A stretch of 64,000 bases of DNA, from positions 1,999,001 through 2,063,000 of the forward strand of contig CP114490.1 of the NCBI GenBank assembly GCA_027186245.1, in the 5' to 3' direction. Position 1 is the first letter of the stretch. Each line of letters starts with the position of its first letter. This document shows positions 27,499 to 39,472 of the stretch, piece by piece. The position numbers were made by a program, and so were the translations under genes. Source of the DNA: Coriaria nepalensis (taxonomy: Eukaryota; Streptophyta; Magnoliopsida; Cucurbitales; Coriariaceae). Under the pieces are notes generated by a model, which worked only from the letters and a program-made list of their open reading frames with translations, did no database searches and was not told the DNA's origin.

Positions 27499-29003
27499 TC
27501 TAGTAAATGCAAAGATAACTAATCCCTCAAATGCTGTTTGTCCCAGAACTCATGTTTTTCTATTATTCTTTACATCTAGATTGTAAAGTATGTGTGATTT
27601 CTATGTACTTTTTAGTGGTGTTCTTATAAAGGAACAGTCTTATGTGTAACATTTGAACCATCATATTATAACTTATTATATTCATGTAAAAGATACTTAT
27701 AATGAACAAGAGTAGATTGACATCTTGGTGTGTAAACTTTTCTTTGAAGACAACAAGTTAGTAGTAATCTCTCGCTGATATATAATTGAGTCGTTGACTA
27801 ATAAAAATGACAAGATTTTCTTGTTCTTTCAGTTGTTGACGTTTGATCCTCTACTGGATCCCCCCAGACGGGTTGGCTTCAATCTTGACACAGATGCTTT
27901 GGTGAACTCTTATATATAAGGTTATTTAAATATGAAAAGCCGTTCTGATGAGGACACGTGGAAATTCACTGATACGCAGGTGTTCCCTCACACAGCTTAG
28001 TAAGACCGCCATCGTTTGTTATCTATGAGAGTACGAGTTACGGGAAGAGAGGGCTGTTCTGTTCACCCACGCTTCCTGAAACTTTCCTTGTCGAAAAAGG
28101 AATCGGGTTTCCTTTCTCAGGCAGAGTCTCAGACCCCTTGGTTTGTTTTGTTGCCCAGCGCTCGGCCAATCCAAGTCAGGTCTTTTATTTATATCCTTCT
28201 CTCTTCGTATTATTCACCAATCGTTTTCTGCTTTAATTAGTTTGCAGGTGTATGAGGTAATCCAGGTGATCGGTTTTTTGTTTTTTTGTTTTTTTGTTTT
28301 CATTTTTTTGTATCGGTTTCTATTTGTGTCATTTACCCACACAATATGGAACTTGGCGCCATAAGAATAATATGTCTTCTTGTGGGATAATCGTGGTTTT
28401 GCTCTATATATTGGCTCTTTTCATAACTCTTGGGTCTATATCTATCTCTTGGGCTTTTCTTTTATGTGCTTTAGAATTCAAGTTTCATGCCGGGTTTCTT
28501 CTCAATCAAAGTTAATGACTATCACTGAGTCAAGATATTTTCTTTTGTAAATAGAAGCCTTTGTTTTAAGCTTCTTCACCGCTGAAGCCGAAAGAAACAA
28601 TCTTTAAACCTCAAAAGATTTGTAGTTTATTGCTTAGAAGTAGGATTGTGGTAGCATGCAAGCAAGTGTCTAAATTGTTGTCAGATTCATGCAAAACAAG
28701 CTCCAAGACTGCATTTTTAGATTCGTAGCTTATTTACTGAAATTTGCCTTTTAGGACTTGGACAAGCCCATAATAAACTATGTAATACAATTCGTAAAGT
28801 TTTGTATTTTCCTTTTGGTTGTTGATCTTTATCTAGGGAAGGAGATAGATTTACAGGAGAGCTTAATTTTGTAGTTAGTGGAAGACAACAAGACAACAAG
28901 AATTGGACTACCGACTTATTCTTTGTCTTGCACTCATCCCCTGTTTTTACCTGTCGTTGGAATCTCATCATTGTGTTTTTTGATGGTTGATCCTTCAGGT
29001 GCC
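27499..29003. other. Intergenic region and leader of the saposin gene
   Basis: The first few hundred bases hold the 3' untranslated region of the WEB gene. From about 28.0 kb there is a probable 5' leader of the saposin gene with an intron, since a clean acceptor (ccttcag) lies at 28993-28999, just before the ATG at 29004. The leader's donor and first exon cannot be fixed. Short open frames at 28.0-28.5 kb have no recognisable product. A (T6-7G)n tract lies at about 28273-28300. Confidence 0.5.
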
Positions 29004-30411
29004 ATGGACCTGAGATTTGAACTTGTTTTCATTTTTGCGTTGGTTGCCTGCACAGCATGCACTGCTAGGCAACTGGAAGATAATGATGTATCTGGTAAAC
29101 TCTATCAACCGGACTTCCTTTTATAAAATAGCTCTTCTTCATCTTTCTGGGGGTGATTATGGAATCCTTTAATTCTCTTGTCATTGAAATTCCTAAGTTG
29201 CAGGTTATGTGTTACTATGTCCATGTGACTGTTTTTTTATTTAGCATCTCTATTCATATGATCATTTGAGCCTTTCTGTTAGTTGATTGTGCTTGGCCAA
29301 GAGCCTGTTCATATGAATATTGAATAGATTACCAGTCAAAAATTCTATTGGCTGCATCCTTTGATGTCGGAGAAGAACTCTGCAAAACTTCAATATCTAG
29401 GCATCTTTGAACTTCTGCCAAATATACCAGAAATTTCGCTAATCTGATTAGTACTGAAATTGCAACAAAAGTTTATGGATCCTATGTGAAAAAAGTCTTA
29501 CTTCTTTACGTAACAACGTACCTACTTTTTCAGATATGAAGATAATGTATCCAGATCAAGTAAACAAAGGTGAGAGATCAAAGGAAGTCTCTAAGAATGA
29601 AAATGTGTGTACACTGTGTGAGGAATTTACCAGTCAAGCAATTGATTATGTTTCTAAGAACAATACTCAAACTGAGATTCTTGTTTTTCTCCATGTGGCA
29701 TGCTCTCAGCTCCACACTTTCAAGCATCAGGTATACCCTCTTTCGTCACGAGTTGGCACTTGCTGAATTTATGAAGAGCTTACAAGAACAGTAGACTAAC
29801 CTCTAAAACCCCTTCTCTTTTTCGAAAGGCCGAAGCAATATCTAAACATGTAAATGCTTCTAAATTTCTAATATCGATGTTAATGCTTGCAGTGCATCAG
29901 TTTGGTGGACTATTATGCTCCTCTTGTCTTCTCTGAGGTTTCCTCAGTTGAACCAGCAACTTTCTGCCGGAAGGTTGATCTCTGCAAACAGATTGCAAGC
30001 ATCTCCTCACAACTCGAGGAAGATAGCTGTGGTTTTTGCCAACAGACCGTTTCAGATATTGAAAGTAAGCTGAAAGATCCTGACATGCAGGTATGTAACT
30101 GCACCATTCGCTGATTTGAAAATAAACCGTTATAAAGCTTACTTTTGCATTCACTAATTACAACTATCATTCTCATAGTATATTTTGATACATGGCAGAT
30201 AAGGGTACTTGAGATGCTCCTGAAGGCATGTAGCTCGATGCAGAACTATGAGGCAAAGTGCAAGAGAGTGATTTTCCAATATGGACCTCTGATCATGGCC
30301 AACGCAGAGAAGTTCCTAGAAACAGCAGATATCTGCACTGCCTTACATGCTTGTTCATCGTTGCCGGAAGCATCGTCTGAAGCAACCGTATCTTTACGTT
30401 CCAACTCCTAA
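29004..30411 (+). CDS. Secreted saposin-like protein with two saposin B domains
   Basis: Four coding exons, 29004-29094, 29534-29730, 29893-30090 and 30199-30411, with in-phase GT-AG junctions, encode 232 residues. Residues 1 to about 22 form a signal peptide (MDLRFELVFIFALVACTACT). Two saposin B domains follow. The first begins at CTLCEEF (Cys56, Cys59) and runs across exon 2 into exon 3 (HVACSQL, TFCRKVDLC). The second begins at CGFCQQTV and ends with CTALHAC. Paired cysteines spaced as in saposins are present in both. Such proteins bind lipids and, in plants, probably act in the vacuole or secretory route; this role is by family only. There is no aspartic protease part, so this is a free saposin protein of the prosaposin-like type, not a plant-specific insert. 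A leader intron precedes the ATG. Confidence 0.9.
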
Positions 30412-30805
30412 TTTCCCCTGTTGGATATATATGATTATGCATATACTAAGTAATCTTGCTTTTGGTGTAAAATATGTGTTAAATATAATTTGGATGCTGC
30501 CCTTGTGAAATAAACTTAATTCTAAATTTCATACCCCCATCAACGTTTTCTTCCAACTATCAGTGCTTTGGGCATGGGCCCGATGCCGACAGGCTGATAC
30601 AAATTCATGCGGCACATATTGCTTATGCCATACAACATCATTATCAAGGCTATGTTTTGCGGTTTGTGGCAAACATTCTTGTACTACAGCGATGCTGGCG
30701 GCGATGTGAAGTGGGACCCAGATTTACTTAATAGAAAAATGCATAAGAAAAAAAAATGAATAGTAATCTAATCTCGAAGAATCAGACTATACTTTGGACT
30801 CTATT

Positions 30806-30948
30806 TTCAACTGATGATGAGTAAACGTCGGCAAACCGACGGTCAATGTTTTTCACGTTCTGCAAATCGCATTCTACAGCGTGAGAACCAACACGTTATT
30901 CAACGTGAGGGTGCGGAATAGTGATTTCAACCGATGATGAGTAAACGT
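30806..30948. repeat. Short direct repeat with an adjoining perfect hairpin
   Basis: 'ttcaac.gatgatgagtaaa' occurs at 30806-30828 and again at 30926-30948. The first copy runs into a perfect 6-bp-stem hairpin, CGTCGG-caaa-CCGACG, at 30826-30841. The second runs into 'cacgttattccacgtg'. This may be an eroded small transposable element, but no clear termini are seen. Confidence 0.6.
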
Positions 30949-32745
30949 GGACAAACACGTTATTCCACGTGTAGTGAAAATTAACAACCAACAAAGATTA
31001 AATAAATTAGTATTAATTAAATATCTAAATTAATTAAAATTTTATAAAATACAAAATAAATTTTATGAAAAAAAAAAAAAAAAACTTCATATTAATTTTT
31101 AATTCCTCAAATTTTTAAAAATAAATATAATAAAATAAATTTTATTTTATTTCTATTATTTTATTAATTTAAAATTTTAAAAGTAGTGATAATTCAACTC
31201 CAAAAAGTCTCTAATCTCTCGTTTCATTTTGGATATTTTTTTTTGGGGGACCTTGCATGGTTGACACGTGGATCCATATGTGATGTCATTCTCATCACTT
31301 GTCGAAATAACGATAGAAAGATCGTGAACCAAACAGGGAAAGAGAGCACATCCACTCACTCCACCAAAACGAAAAGCATAAGACACAAGTTGCTCAGTTC
31401 TGAGGTGCAACCTGCAGCAAGCAGTAGTCTGGTGTAACGTAAAATTGGAGAGGTTGTTTGGTTGTGAGAGGGAGGGAAGGGACCACCACCATTTCTTGAG
31501 GAGATTAAGTACCAGACTCCAAATTATTGGTTTATTCTTAGATAAGATGCTTAATATGCTACGATCGACATACTGTAGTTACATGCACACCGATATATGT
31601 TGGCCCCACAAAAACCCAGAAACCAAACGATATATGTTTTAGCTTAAATGGCAAAATCAACGATGATTGGAAGGACACGTGAAGTCTTTATAATCGGTGC
31701 CGTCTTATCGTGCGAGAATTCAATACAACGTGTCCCCCTCTTATTGGTTACATTCGAAATGAGAATGGTAGTTGATCGATCAACTACCAATGTTTGTTTG
31801 TTCAGAAAGCTGAATCCTCAGTATTGGGATTTTTCCCTGAAGCATTTTTAAACTTCTAATTGCAGTAGATGACAGCTGGCAGTCACGGAGGATCCACTGA
31901 AACGTGTGAACTTAGTTTAGTTGGCCACTTAATTAAAAATAAAATAACAGAAAAAAAAAAAAACACAGATATGCTTGCAATCACATGTTGTCGGGGTCCC
32001 ACTCAACAAGTAGTGACGTATTAGTAATTAGCGGTTGGAAGGGAGGGGGCATTTTGGTAAACTCACGAGGTACTGGTTGTGGGATGCGACCTTCCTAGAA
32101 GATATAAAATATCAGATGTAGGAATTTTCAAAATTCTGCTAATAAATATCCGACTCTTTTATTTCACTTTCTTTTACTTAGCGCTCTTCTTCCTTCTTCC
32201 TCCTCTTCAATTGCCGTGAGATCCATAGCCGCTTGGTAGAAGGTGAGCCTCGATTCTTTCTTTCTGTCTCTTCCATCAAAAAATTTAGTTTGTTTATAGC
32301 TTCTCGGACCGATTCCCTTTTCCTTCCTCAAAACTAACCTCTGAGTACCTGTATTTGGTTCTTGGAAAGAAAAAATATATATATAATTCGTCATTTGTTC
32401 TTTTTGAATTTCAAATTGTTAATACTTATGTTATTTTCGGAAACAATTTTTTATTTTTACCCCTCGATTTTCCTTCTTTCTGTTTCGTTTTTGAGAAAAT
32501 TCTTTCAACTTCTGCAGAAAATACTGGGTACTTTCTCCCTCAATTTGTTTGTTTGTTTCCTTTTTTTTTTTGGAAGTAAAATATTATAATTTTCTGTTAA
32601 TCTCATAGCCTTCTTGAATTATATTATGGGTTCATTTATATCAGCAGATCTATTATCCAATTCTTGTAGCAGAGAGAGCTCAATTTTAATTTACTCTGGA
32701 TTTAATGTTTCCAGGTTTCATCACAAAATTAGGGAATGCTGAAAG

Positions 32746-32946
32746 ATGTGCTTCAACGTTGAGACTAATATTTCCAAGCTTGATGAGTGTGTATATCCTT
32801 CATACTGGATGCCCTTTTTCTTACTTGATGAAATTGGAAATCTAACTCAGACCCCATTCAGAGGTTGTTCTCAATTTTTCTCTGCTTCTAGAAGAAGTTC
32901 AGGGGAATATGCCGTGGCAAATCGTGATATTTGTGAAGATGGTTGA
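32746..32946 (+). promoter_or_regulatory. Upstream open reading frame in the CIPK leader
   Basis: A 66-codon frame begins at an ATG just downstream of a probable leader-intron acceptor and stops 79 bases before the kinase ATG. If transcribed it would be read before the main frame. Its product (MCFNVETNISKL start) matches no family I know. It may be chance or may dampen kinase translation. Confidence 0.4.
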
Positions 32947-33025
32947 GCTTTCTTTCTTTTGATATCCTTTTCCTTCGTAGACCAGATATTAGTCTATAAA
33001 TTGGTAGTAGCTTGTAGTACTTGAA

Positions 33026-34387
33026 ATGGAGAACAAAGGGAGTATTTTGATGGATCGCTATGAATTAGGAAGGTTGTTGGGCCAGGGAACCTTTGCTAAG
33101 GTTTACTATGCAAAAAACATCAAAACTGGCATGACTATGGCCATTAAGGTCATTGACAAGGAGAAGGTCCTCAAGGTTGGATTGATTGATCAGATTAAGC
33201 GAGAAATTTCAGTGATGAGACTGGTTAGGCATCCTAATGTGGTGGAGCTTTATGAGGTTATGGCCAGCAAAACCAAGATTTACGTTGTCATGGAGTATGT
33301 TAAAGGGGGTGAGCTATTCAACAAGGTAGCCAAAGGAAAGCTCAAGGAAGATGCTGCGAGGAAGTATTTCCAGCAACTGATCAGTGCTGTTGATTACTGT
33401 CACAGCAGGGGGGTCTATCATCGTGATTTGAAACCAGAGAACCTACTGTTAGATGAGCATGGTAATCTAAAGGTTTCTGATTTTGGGTTGAGTGCCTTTG
33501 CTGAATCTAAACACCAAGATGGACTGCTTCATACAACATGTGGGACCCCTGCCTATGTTGCTCCGGAAGTGATTAACAGAAGAGGCTACGATGGAGCGAA
33601 AGCTGACATTTGGTCATGCGGGGTGATCCTATTTGTTCTCCTGGCTGGTTATCTTCCATTTCATGACCCAAATTTAATGGAAATGTATAGGAAGATTGGT
33701 AAGGGGGAATTTAAATTTCCTAACTGGTTTACGCCAGAGGAGCGCAGGTTGCTGTCAAAAATCTTGGATCCCAACCCAAACACCAGGATATCTATGGCTA
33801 AGATAATGGAAAGTTCTTGGTTCAGAAAGGGATTACAACCAAAACCTCAACTTAATGCGACAGAGGGGAAAGAAATCGTCCCTTTTGATGTCGATGCAGC
33901 ATTTGGGATGAATGAGAATAGACCTCTTGGAGAGGCGAAGCAAGAGTCTGCCAGACCATCTAATTTGAATGCTTTTGAAATAATATCATTTTCTGCAGGA
34001 TTTGATCTGTCTGGTTTATTCGAGGAGACTCAGAAAAAGAGAGAAGTACGATTCACATCCAGCAAGAGTGCCTCCACTATCATCTCCAGGCTGGAAGATA
34101 TTGCGAAGCGATTCAGATTGAAGGTGAAAAAGAAAGATGGTGGGTTGATAAAACTGGAAGGGTCGAAGGAAGGTCGAAAAGGAGCCTTAGCCATTGATGC
34201 AGAGATATTTGAGATCACCCCATTATACCATCTGGTGGAAATGAAGAAGTCGAGTGGAGATACCTTGGAATATCAGAAGATAATGGGCGAGGAGATTCGA
34301 CCAGCTCTCAAAGACATTGTTTGGGCCTGGCACGGGGAGCAAAACCAGCAACAATTACCGCTTAGAGAAGAGCAAGTACAACAGTAG
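33026..34387 (+). CDS. CBL-interacting protein kinase (CIPK/SnRK3)
   Basis: Intronless 453-residue serine/threonine kinase that acts with calcineurin B-like calcium sensors in stress and ion signalling. The kinase domain starts at [19 protein letters not shown] (glycine loop about 12-34). The ATP-site lysine is in [10 protein letters not shown] and the catalytic loop is YHRDLKPEN near residue 132. The activation segment runs DFGLSAF...[10 protein letters not shown], and [14 protein letters not shown] follows. The regulatory half contains the CBL-binding NAF motif in [20 protein letters not shown] at about 312-332. It then has the phosphatase-interaction segment ([11 protein letters not shown]) and an ordinary C terminus. 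All key residues are present, so it should be active. The lack of introns places it in the intron-poor CIPK clade; the exact Arabidopsis equivalent (CIPK2/10/11 type) is uncertain. Confidence 0.96.
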   Translation: MENKGSILMDRYELGRLLGQGTFAKVYYAKNIKTGMTMAIKVIDKEKVLKVGLIDQIKREISVMRLVRHPNVVELYEVMASKTKIYVVMEYVKGGELFNKVAKGKLKEDAARKYFQQLISAVDYCHSRGVYHRDLKPENLLLDEHGNLKVSDFGLSAFAESKHQDGLLHTTCGTPAYVAPEVINRRGYDGAKADIWSCGVILFVLLAGYLPFHDPNLMEMYRKIGKGEFKFPNWFTPEERRLLSKILDPNPNTRISMAKIMESSWFRKGLQPKPQLNATEGKEIVPFDVDAAFGMNENRPLGEAKQESARPSNLNAFEIISFSAGFDLSGLFEETQKKREVRFTSSKSASTIISRLEDIAKRFRLKVKKKDGGLIKLEGSKEGRKGALAIDAEIFEITPLYHLVEMKKSSGDTLEYQKIMGEEIRPALKDIVWAWHGEQNQQQLPLREEQVQQ

Positions 34388-35563
34388 AAGCCAACCTCAC
34401 GCACTACTGCCTATGTAGATCGAATGTCTGTCCGACCATATCTCGGTCATAAGTTTGTGTAATTATCTTTCAATATCAGTTTGATGTAGTCTTTTTTTGT
34501 GTGGAAAAATCTGTTTACTTTGATTGTTTTGGCGAGTCGAAAATGCAAATCCAGTTGTTAATTGTTAATCAAAATTGCTATTTCATTTCATAACGCAGTG
34601 TTTATACTTATAGCCATATTTGTTGTTGCTGAATGAGTGTATAAAGATGAATGACCAGACACGGTTGCCTTAAGTTGCAGGTATTTAATGTTTATTAAAC
34701 GTCAATTTAATGTTGATATCAAATTAAGATCAAATATTCAATAATACCCAGTTTAGGCTCTCACAAACTCTAACCAGGAGAGATCCAATATACTGACCCA
34801 AATGAACCAGAAGGGGCAATTTTTTATTCCATAGTTGCAGCGGAAAGTGTAATCAAAGGGGAGCCTATTATTCGCAGTGATTCCGGTAACCAGTACAGGC
34901 GAGGCAGTATACACATTTGGAGCTTAAGACACCATTTATGCAGCGCCGGGATGATTCACAGCTTTCCTACTAAACACGACAACCTCAATTCTTCTACCAT
35001 TTTTGTCAACTAGACAAACGTAGGTAGTTATCATCAATAACTCGGGCAAATTAAGCTCATGAAACAGGGCCTCAAGAGTAGTAAGAAATAGGGTATAGTT
35101 AGTTCCATGATCCAGTAAACAAATTTTCTTCTTTGGAGAGGGACAAATGTAGGTAGTTATCGTCAATAACTCTTGGGTAAATTAAGCTCATGAAACAGGG
35201 CCCCGAGAGTAGTAAGAAATAGGGAATAGTTAGTTCCATGATCCAGAAAACAATTTTTCTTCTTTGGAGAGGGAACCCCACCCCTCCCTCACTCCTTCAT
35301 TTCTAAGCCCAGTGCTATAGAAAGTTAAAAAGATCAGAATGGCACGACTCCTAACTGTTGCCTGATGTACAAGAGAATGCATCCCCGTATTTTTCTCTTA
35401 TCTATGCTAACGGGTAAGTAAACATCAATCTCCCTTAAAAAAAAGAGAAGGAAGATAAAGTGGATCCAGTACTCTTAAAACTCTCCAGATGAAAAGAGAC
35501 TATATTTTCCTTTACCCAAAAAAAAAAATAATAATAATAATAATGTATATTTAGGTCCATTAA
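34388..35563. other. Intergenic region between convergent genes
   Basis: Contains the 3' flank of the CIPK gene and, on the other strand, the 3' flank of the NST1-like gene. It includes a two-copy tandem repeat at 35016-35275 and an A/AAT tract at 35518-35543. Minus-strand frames through the repeat are not supported as genes. Confidence 0.5.
35016..35275. repeat. Tandem repeat, two units of about 130 bp
   Basis: Units 35016-35144 and 35145-35275 share long identical stretches such as 'aattaagctcatgaaacagg' and 'tagttagttccatgatccag', both ending in 'ttcttctttggagaggga'. A few substitutions and small indels separate them. They are adjacent with no spacer. Confidence 0.95.
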
Positions 35564-38500
35564 TCAAACTGACCATAATGACTGTACATCTGAGGATGGA
35601 ATCGGTAATTGATCCGCAACAGGAGGCGGCTTCATAAAAGATAACTTTGCACTGCCATCCCCTGCACCTTGCGGAGGCCATTCATTACTGCCAAGTAAAA
35701 TAAAAACCAATGAGTTTATGAAGGAAGAAGGGGGTTTCCTTTCTATGCAACAAGAAGTTAGTCTTGCCACATGTAACAAACAAACTTCTTCGGGGTTGTC
35801 AGCTCAAAAACACTTCTCACAAGCTAAAAATATGAAAATAACAACAGAAAGGATGTTGCAGTCACTAAAATAAATAGCCCAGTTCCTAGTATTAGACAAA
35901 GAATCGGAGGAAGCCGGGGAAAGAGATCAAGGGCAATTATAATGTTAGTTTCCAATATGTATCTACATTCAGAAGCCAGTTTCATGAGAAGTCAGCCAAG
36001 ACGGCAAAAACGAAAATGAAACTCTATTAGTATAAAGTATTAACAGAAAATAAACAATATTTCACAATAGAACTTTGATGAAGACAAGCAAACAAGCGTC
36101 AAAGCAGAAAACACTTACTTGGACCAACACTTGGCTGGGGACAGTTCAAATGGATGGTTGGTGCATGGTCCACTAGGACTCCCATAAGGAATTCCACCTT
36201 GATTACTTCCATCAGGGGCCTTAAGAACAAAGTGGTTCTCACAGCCCGACAATTGTGAAAAGAAGGCATTCTCTGACCATGGATCATTATCTCCAGAACC
36301 TATAACAGGGCTAAATGTCCCATTGCCAATAGAAACATTCCGAGGAGGATGAGCACCAGAGGGGACTTGATCATCTTTTGCAAACAGAGATACCATAGTT
36401 TTCTGAGGGGGAGATTGCATAAAATCATCCTTGTTCGATCTATTACAGTCGGGAGACAGAAGCCAGCTTGCCGGACCCCCTACTAGACCAAGACCATCCT
36501 GACCAAGGGGAGAACTGTTCCACATCTGCCATGTTCCCTGTTCGTTTGCATTCATACCCTCCACAAGTCCTGTTTGCTTATCTTGGTGGTGGGCCCTAGG
36601 GGTGCTTGGAAAACGGTTGGAACAACTATGCTTTTCCCGTGATAGCGGAGACGCAATAGGAGAAGGCTTGTTGATTTCAGAAGAAACAGATGCATACTTC
36701 AAAACAGAAGGCCTTTCCAATCCTGTTTCTGATATGAAGCCTGATCCCTGATCCAACTGAAAATTATCTAGCGACTCTGAAACTGGCCCCAGTAAGGATA
36801 CTGGATCGGGAATGTAACAAGGGTCTTCAAAAAGCTCAGGCTCTTCTGGGATGAATTCACACTCTCCTCCAACACGAGGGAAGGGTTCTATTGCAGCTGA
36901 AAACCCTAAGCTACTGGTCGGGGATCCATTTGCGAAGGTAGGTATATTAAATGGTGAAGTCAAACCAAAACTGATTGGATTGTCAAACGAATGTATAGAT
37001 GAAGATTGCCCAGAAAACTTTGGAATACATTCTTCCGGTTGGTTCTTTGGCACTGGTCTACTTATGACATTTGAATTGGTTGATTGAGGAGATGATGATG
37101 AACCAGTAAATAATTGTTGCCATGTCTTTTTAGGTGCTGTATTTGTTTGCGGTCTAGCAATAACCTGCAGCAGATTGCGAGATGTTAGATGCCATTTTCA
37201 CACTGGCATATACAATCAGATTGATCGTGCAAGGCACCACTTTGACAGTGAATTCTTACATTGTAGAATCTACTTTCAAAATAATTACTAACCAAACATG
37301 GAAATTTGACAGATAAGTTCTGCGACGAATGAGATAGATATAGTCTAAAACATAGTACTACTCAGACAGTCGAGGAAATTAGGTCAAATCAATAAATAAA
37401 GATACAAAAGCCTAATGTCAATCGGTCGTTCAGTAAACTCTGTGGTTGCCCTTAAAAATCACTAACATCAACACAATCATACAGTTTCAGTAAGGAAAAA
37501 AAAAATTACAATGGGAGACTCTGGAAGAACAATAAACACCAGCAAAACCTTAGGCACCGATATCCTCGAAGTACAACAAGTATAATAAGGATTATTTGCA
37601 AAAACTTACAGGATTGTTGATATTCTTGTCATCTCCATTCAAACTCTGTTTCACAGGCACATGCTCGAGTGGATATGTATCCCTCCTATTTCCAAATGGA
37701 TGAACATGATCTATTGAACTGTTAGACTTGTTATCCTTATTACCAGTAGCAGTGGCAGTATTAGAACTCTTACCAAAGAAACCACTTCCACTGAATGCTT
37801 TAGAAGAAGACCAAAGAGTACCTTTCATATGATCCAGGTACCTGTTACCAGCATTTACCCGGCTAAAATTGTTTGCAGAAACATTCCTTATTCCATGCCC
37901 TGCATCCATGCTCTGACCTTTACCAGTTTCTGTCAAATATCTGTAACTTTCACGGCGATCAATCTCACTCTTTTTTTCAGAGTCTCGCTTTTTCTCACTT
38001 TCCTTGCTAGATCTCTTATCCAACTCTTCTACATCTGAATTGCTCTTACTAGAACCCCTATCCTTCTCTTTCCTCCTTTCTTGACGCCTCTTTTCTGCTT
38101 CTTTCTTACTATCTCTAGCCTTGACTTGCAACAATGCTTTATCACGATCTTTTTCAGCTTCCAATTTTTCATCTCTCGTTCTTCGACGTTCCTCCACCAA
38201 CCTTGCAACCTCCTCTCTTTGCTTTCTCTCTTCCTCCTCCAACAGTTCCTTCTCTATTCTAGCTTGTCTCTTCTCTTCAGCTTTTCTTCGTGCCTTCTCA
38301 CTCCTACTCTCTTGAAAGTTCCCCACATTCTCACTCCTCTTTTCCAACATCTTCCTATGGTCTGCATCGGAGGAGATATCCTCTCTAGTTGAGCCAATTC
38401 CAAAAGTCTTTCTCCAAAGCCACCTAATGCTCAAGAAAAAAGAAGTCAAAATCTTGCAAGCGAAAATGACAATACCCGAATAAGATTTCTCGGCTAAGCA

Positions 38501-39109
38501 ATGGTTGTCTCCAAAAACACTACTCCCATTCTTTCTCCTATAAGTAGACTTCCCCACAACAGAGGGACTACCCCAATTTCCATTTTCCAACCAATCTTCG
38601 CAATGCATCCACCCATTATCAGACCTCACTTTCCTGTTCAATATCTTCCCACTCTTTCCAACTAAATCCTTGATAAGCGCAGAATTTGAAAACCCAGGAG
38701 GAACAGGCAAGTCTAGAACAGGTCTCTTAGAAATATGACCACAATATGAACACATAAACTTACCACCACCAGGGTTTTGATCTTTGTAAGGAGTCAAGCA
38801 GTTGCGGCAACGCCTTGTCGCCGTCTTTTTCAGCTTCTGTAATTCAATAGCTTCAAATCTCTTTCTCTCTTTGAGGCGCTCATTTCGGCGAACTCGCCAA
38901 GTTGATAGCTGAGGCATCAAAATCTCATACCAGAAGAGCGTGAACAAAAGTACAAAAACACAGGCAAGCCTTGGGGATGTAATCTCAAATCTAAAAGCTG
39001 GCGGCAAAAGCTGAGAAAGAGCCCATAGTCCTATTAGTGGAATAACTAACCAAGGGAGCATTGTAGCAACCTGGCGAGACCACTTCTGAATCACGCATAG
39101 TATACACAT
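35564..39109 (-). CDS. Stress response NST1-like membrane protein with zinc ribbon and coiled coil
   Basis: Three coding exons on the minus strand, 39109-37610, 37164-36119 and 35687-35564, join in phase and encode 889 residues. Residues about 18-38 and 46-66 are hydrophobic and look like two membrane spans. A CxxC-x15-CxxC zinc ribbon follows at Cys101, Cys104, Cys120 and Cys123 (RRCRNCLTPY, FMCSYCGH). A third hydrophobic stretch lies near 211-230. A highly charged Arg/Glu/Lys coiled coil spans about 265-395. The remainder is low-complexity Ser/Asn-rich, ending LPIPSSDVQSLWSV. The product matches plant proteins usually labelled 'stress response NST1-like'; the biochemical role is unknown. 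The start chosen is MCILCVIQKW at 39109. A competing spliced start exists: an upstream exon with ATG at 39472 in a strong context encodes MGSEY, and a gtaagt donor joins it in phase to 39070. Confidence 0.85.
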
Positions 39110-39472
39110 TATCCTTCAACCCACGCCTATCTTCCTCGTCTCCTATCAACAAAATAAACCCTAGAACCAAACAGAGTACGCAAAATTTCTTGATCAGGAA
39201 TGCCTGGATCGAAAATAAGAACCCTAATCGTAACAAATCACTTCTCCAAAACGAATATAAATAAAGGTAATCCTCGACATCTGAAGAACCCTAGAAGCAA
39301 TTAGCAAAGGAATCCGCAATCCTTCAAAACAGAAAGTTAATCCACCATTAATGTTTGAGGAATCAGATAGGAAACACAGAAGTAACAGTAAGAATAAAAT
39401 TCACTACGTGATCTTAAACATTGCGCTCTTCGCAGCTGGATGATTAAGAAAACTTACATATTCAGAGCCCAT

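Larger units (their letters stand above)
30412..33025. other. Intergenic region and intron-containing leader of the CIPK gene
   Basis: 30412-30540 is 3' flank of the saposin gene. 30800-30980 holds short direct repeats and a small perfect hairpin. 31000-31180 is very AT-rich. From about 32160 to 33025 there is a T-rich stretch consistent with the leader and leader intron of the kinase gene; an acceptor-like 'tttccag' occurs at about 32709-32715. A 66-codon frame at 32746-32946 lies entirely in this leader. Confidence 0.55.

Noticed and set aside
28016..28515. Series of overlapping 70-codon plus-strand frames
   Set aside because: They lie in the likely leader and leader intron of the saposin gene and have low-complexity T-rich origin.
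34936..35281. Minus-strand frames across the tandem repeat
   Set aside because: Two similar frames arise because the repeat unit is duplicated; no protein family is recognised.
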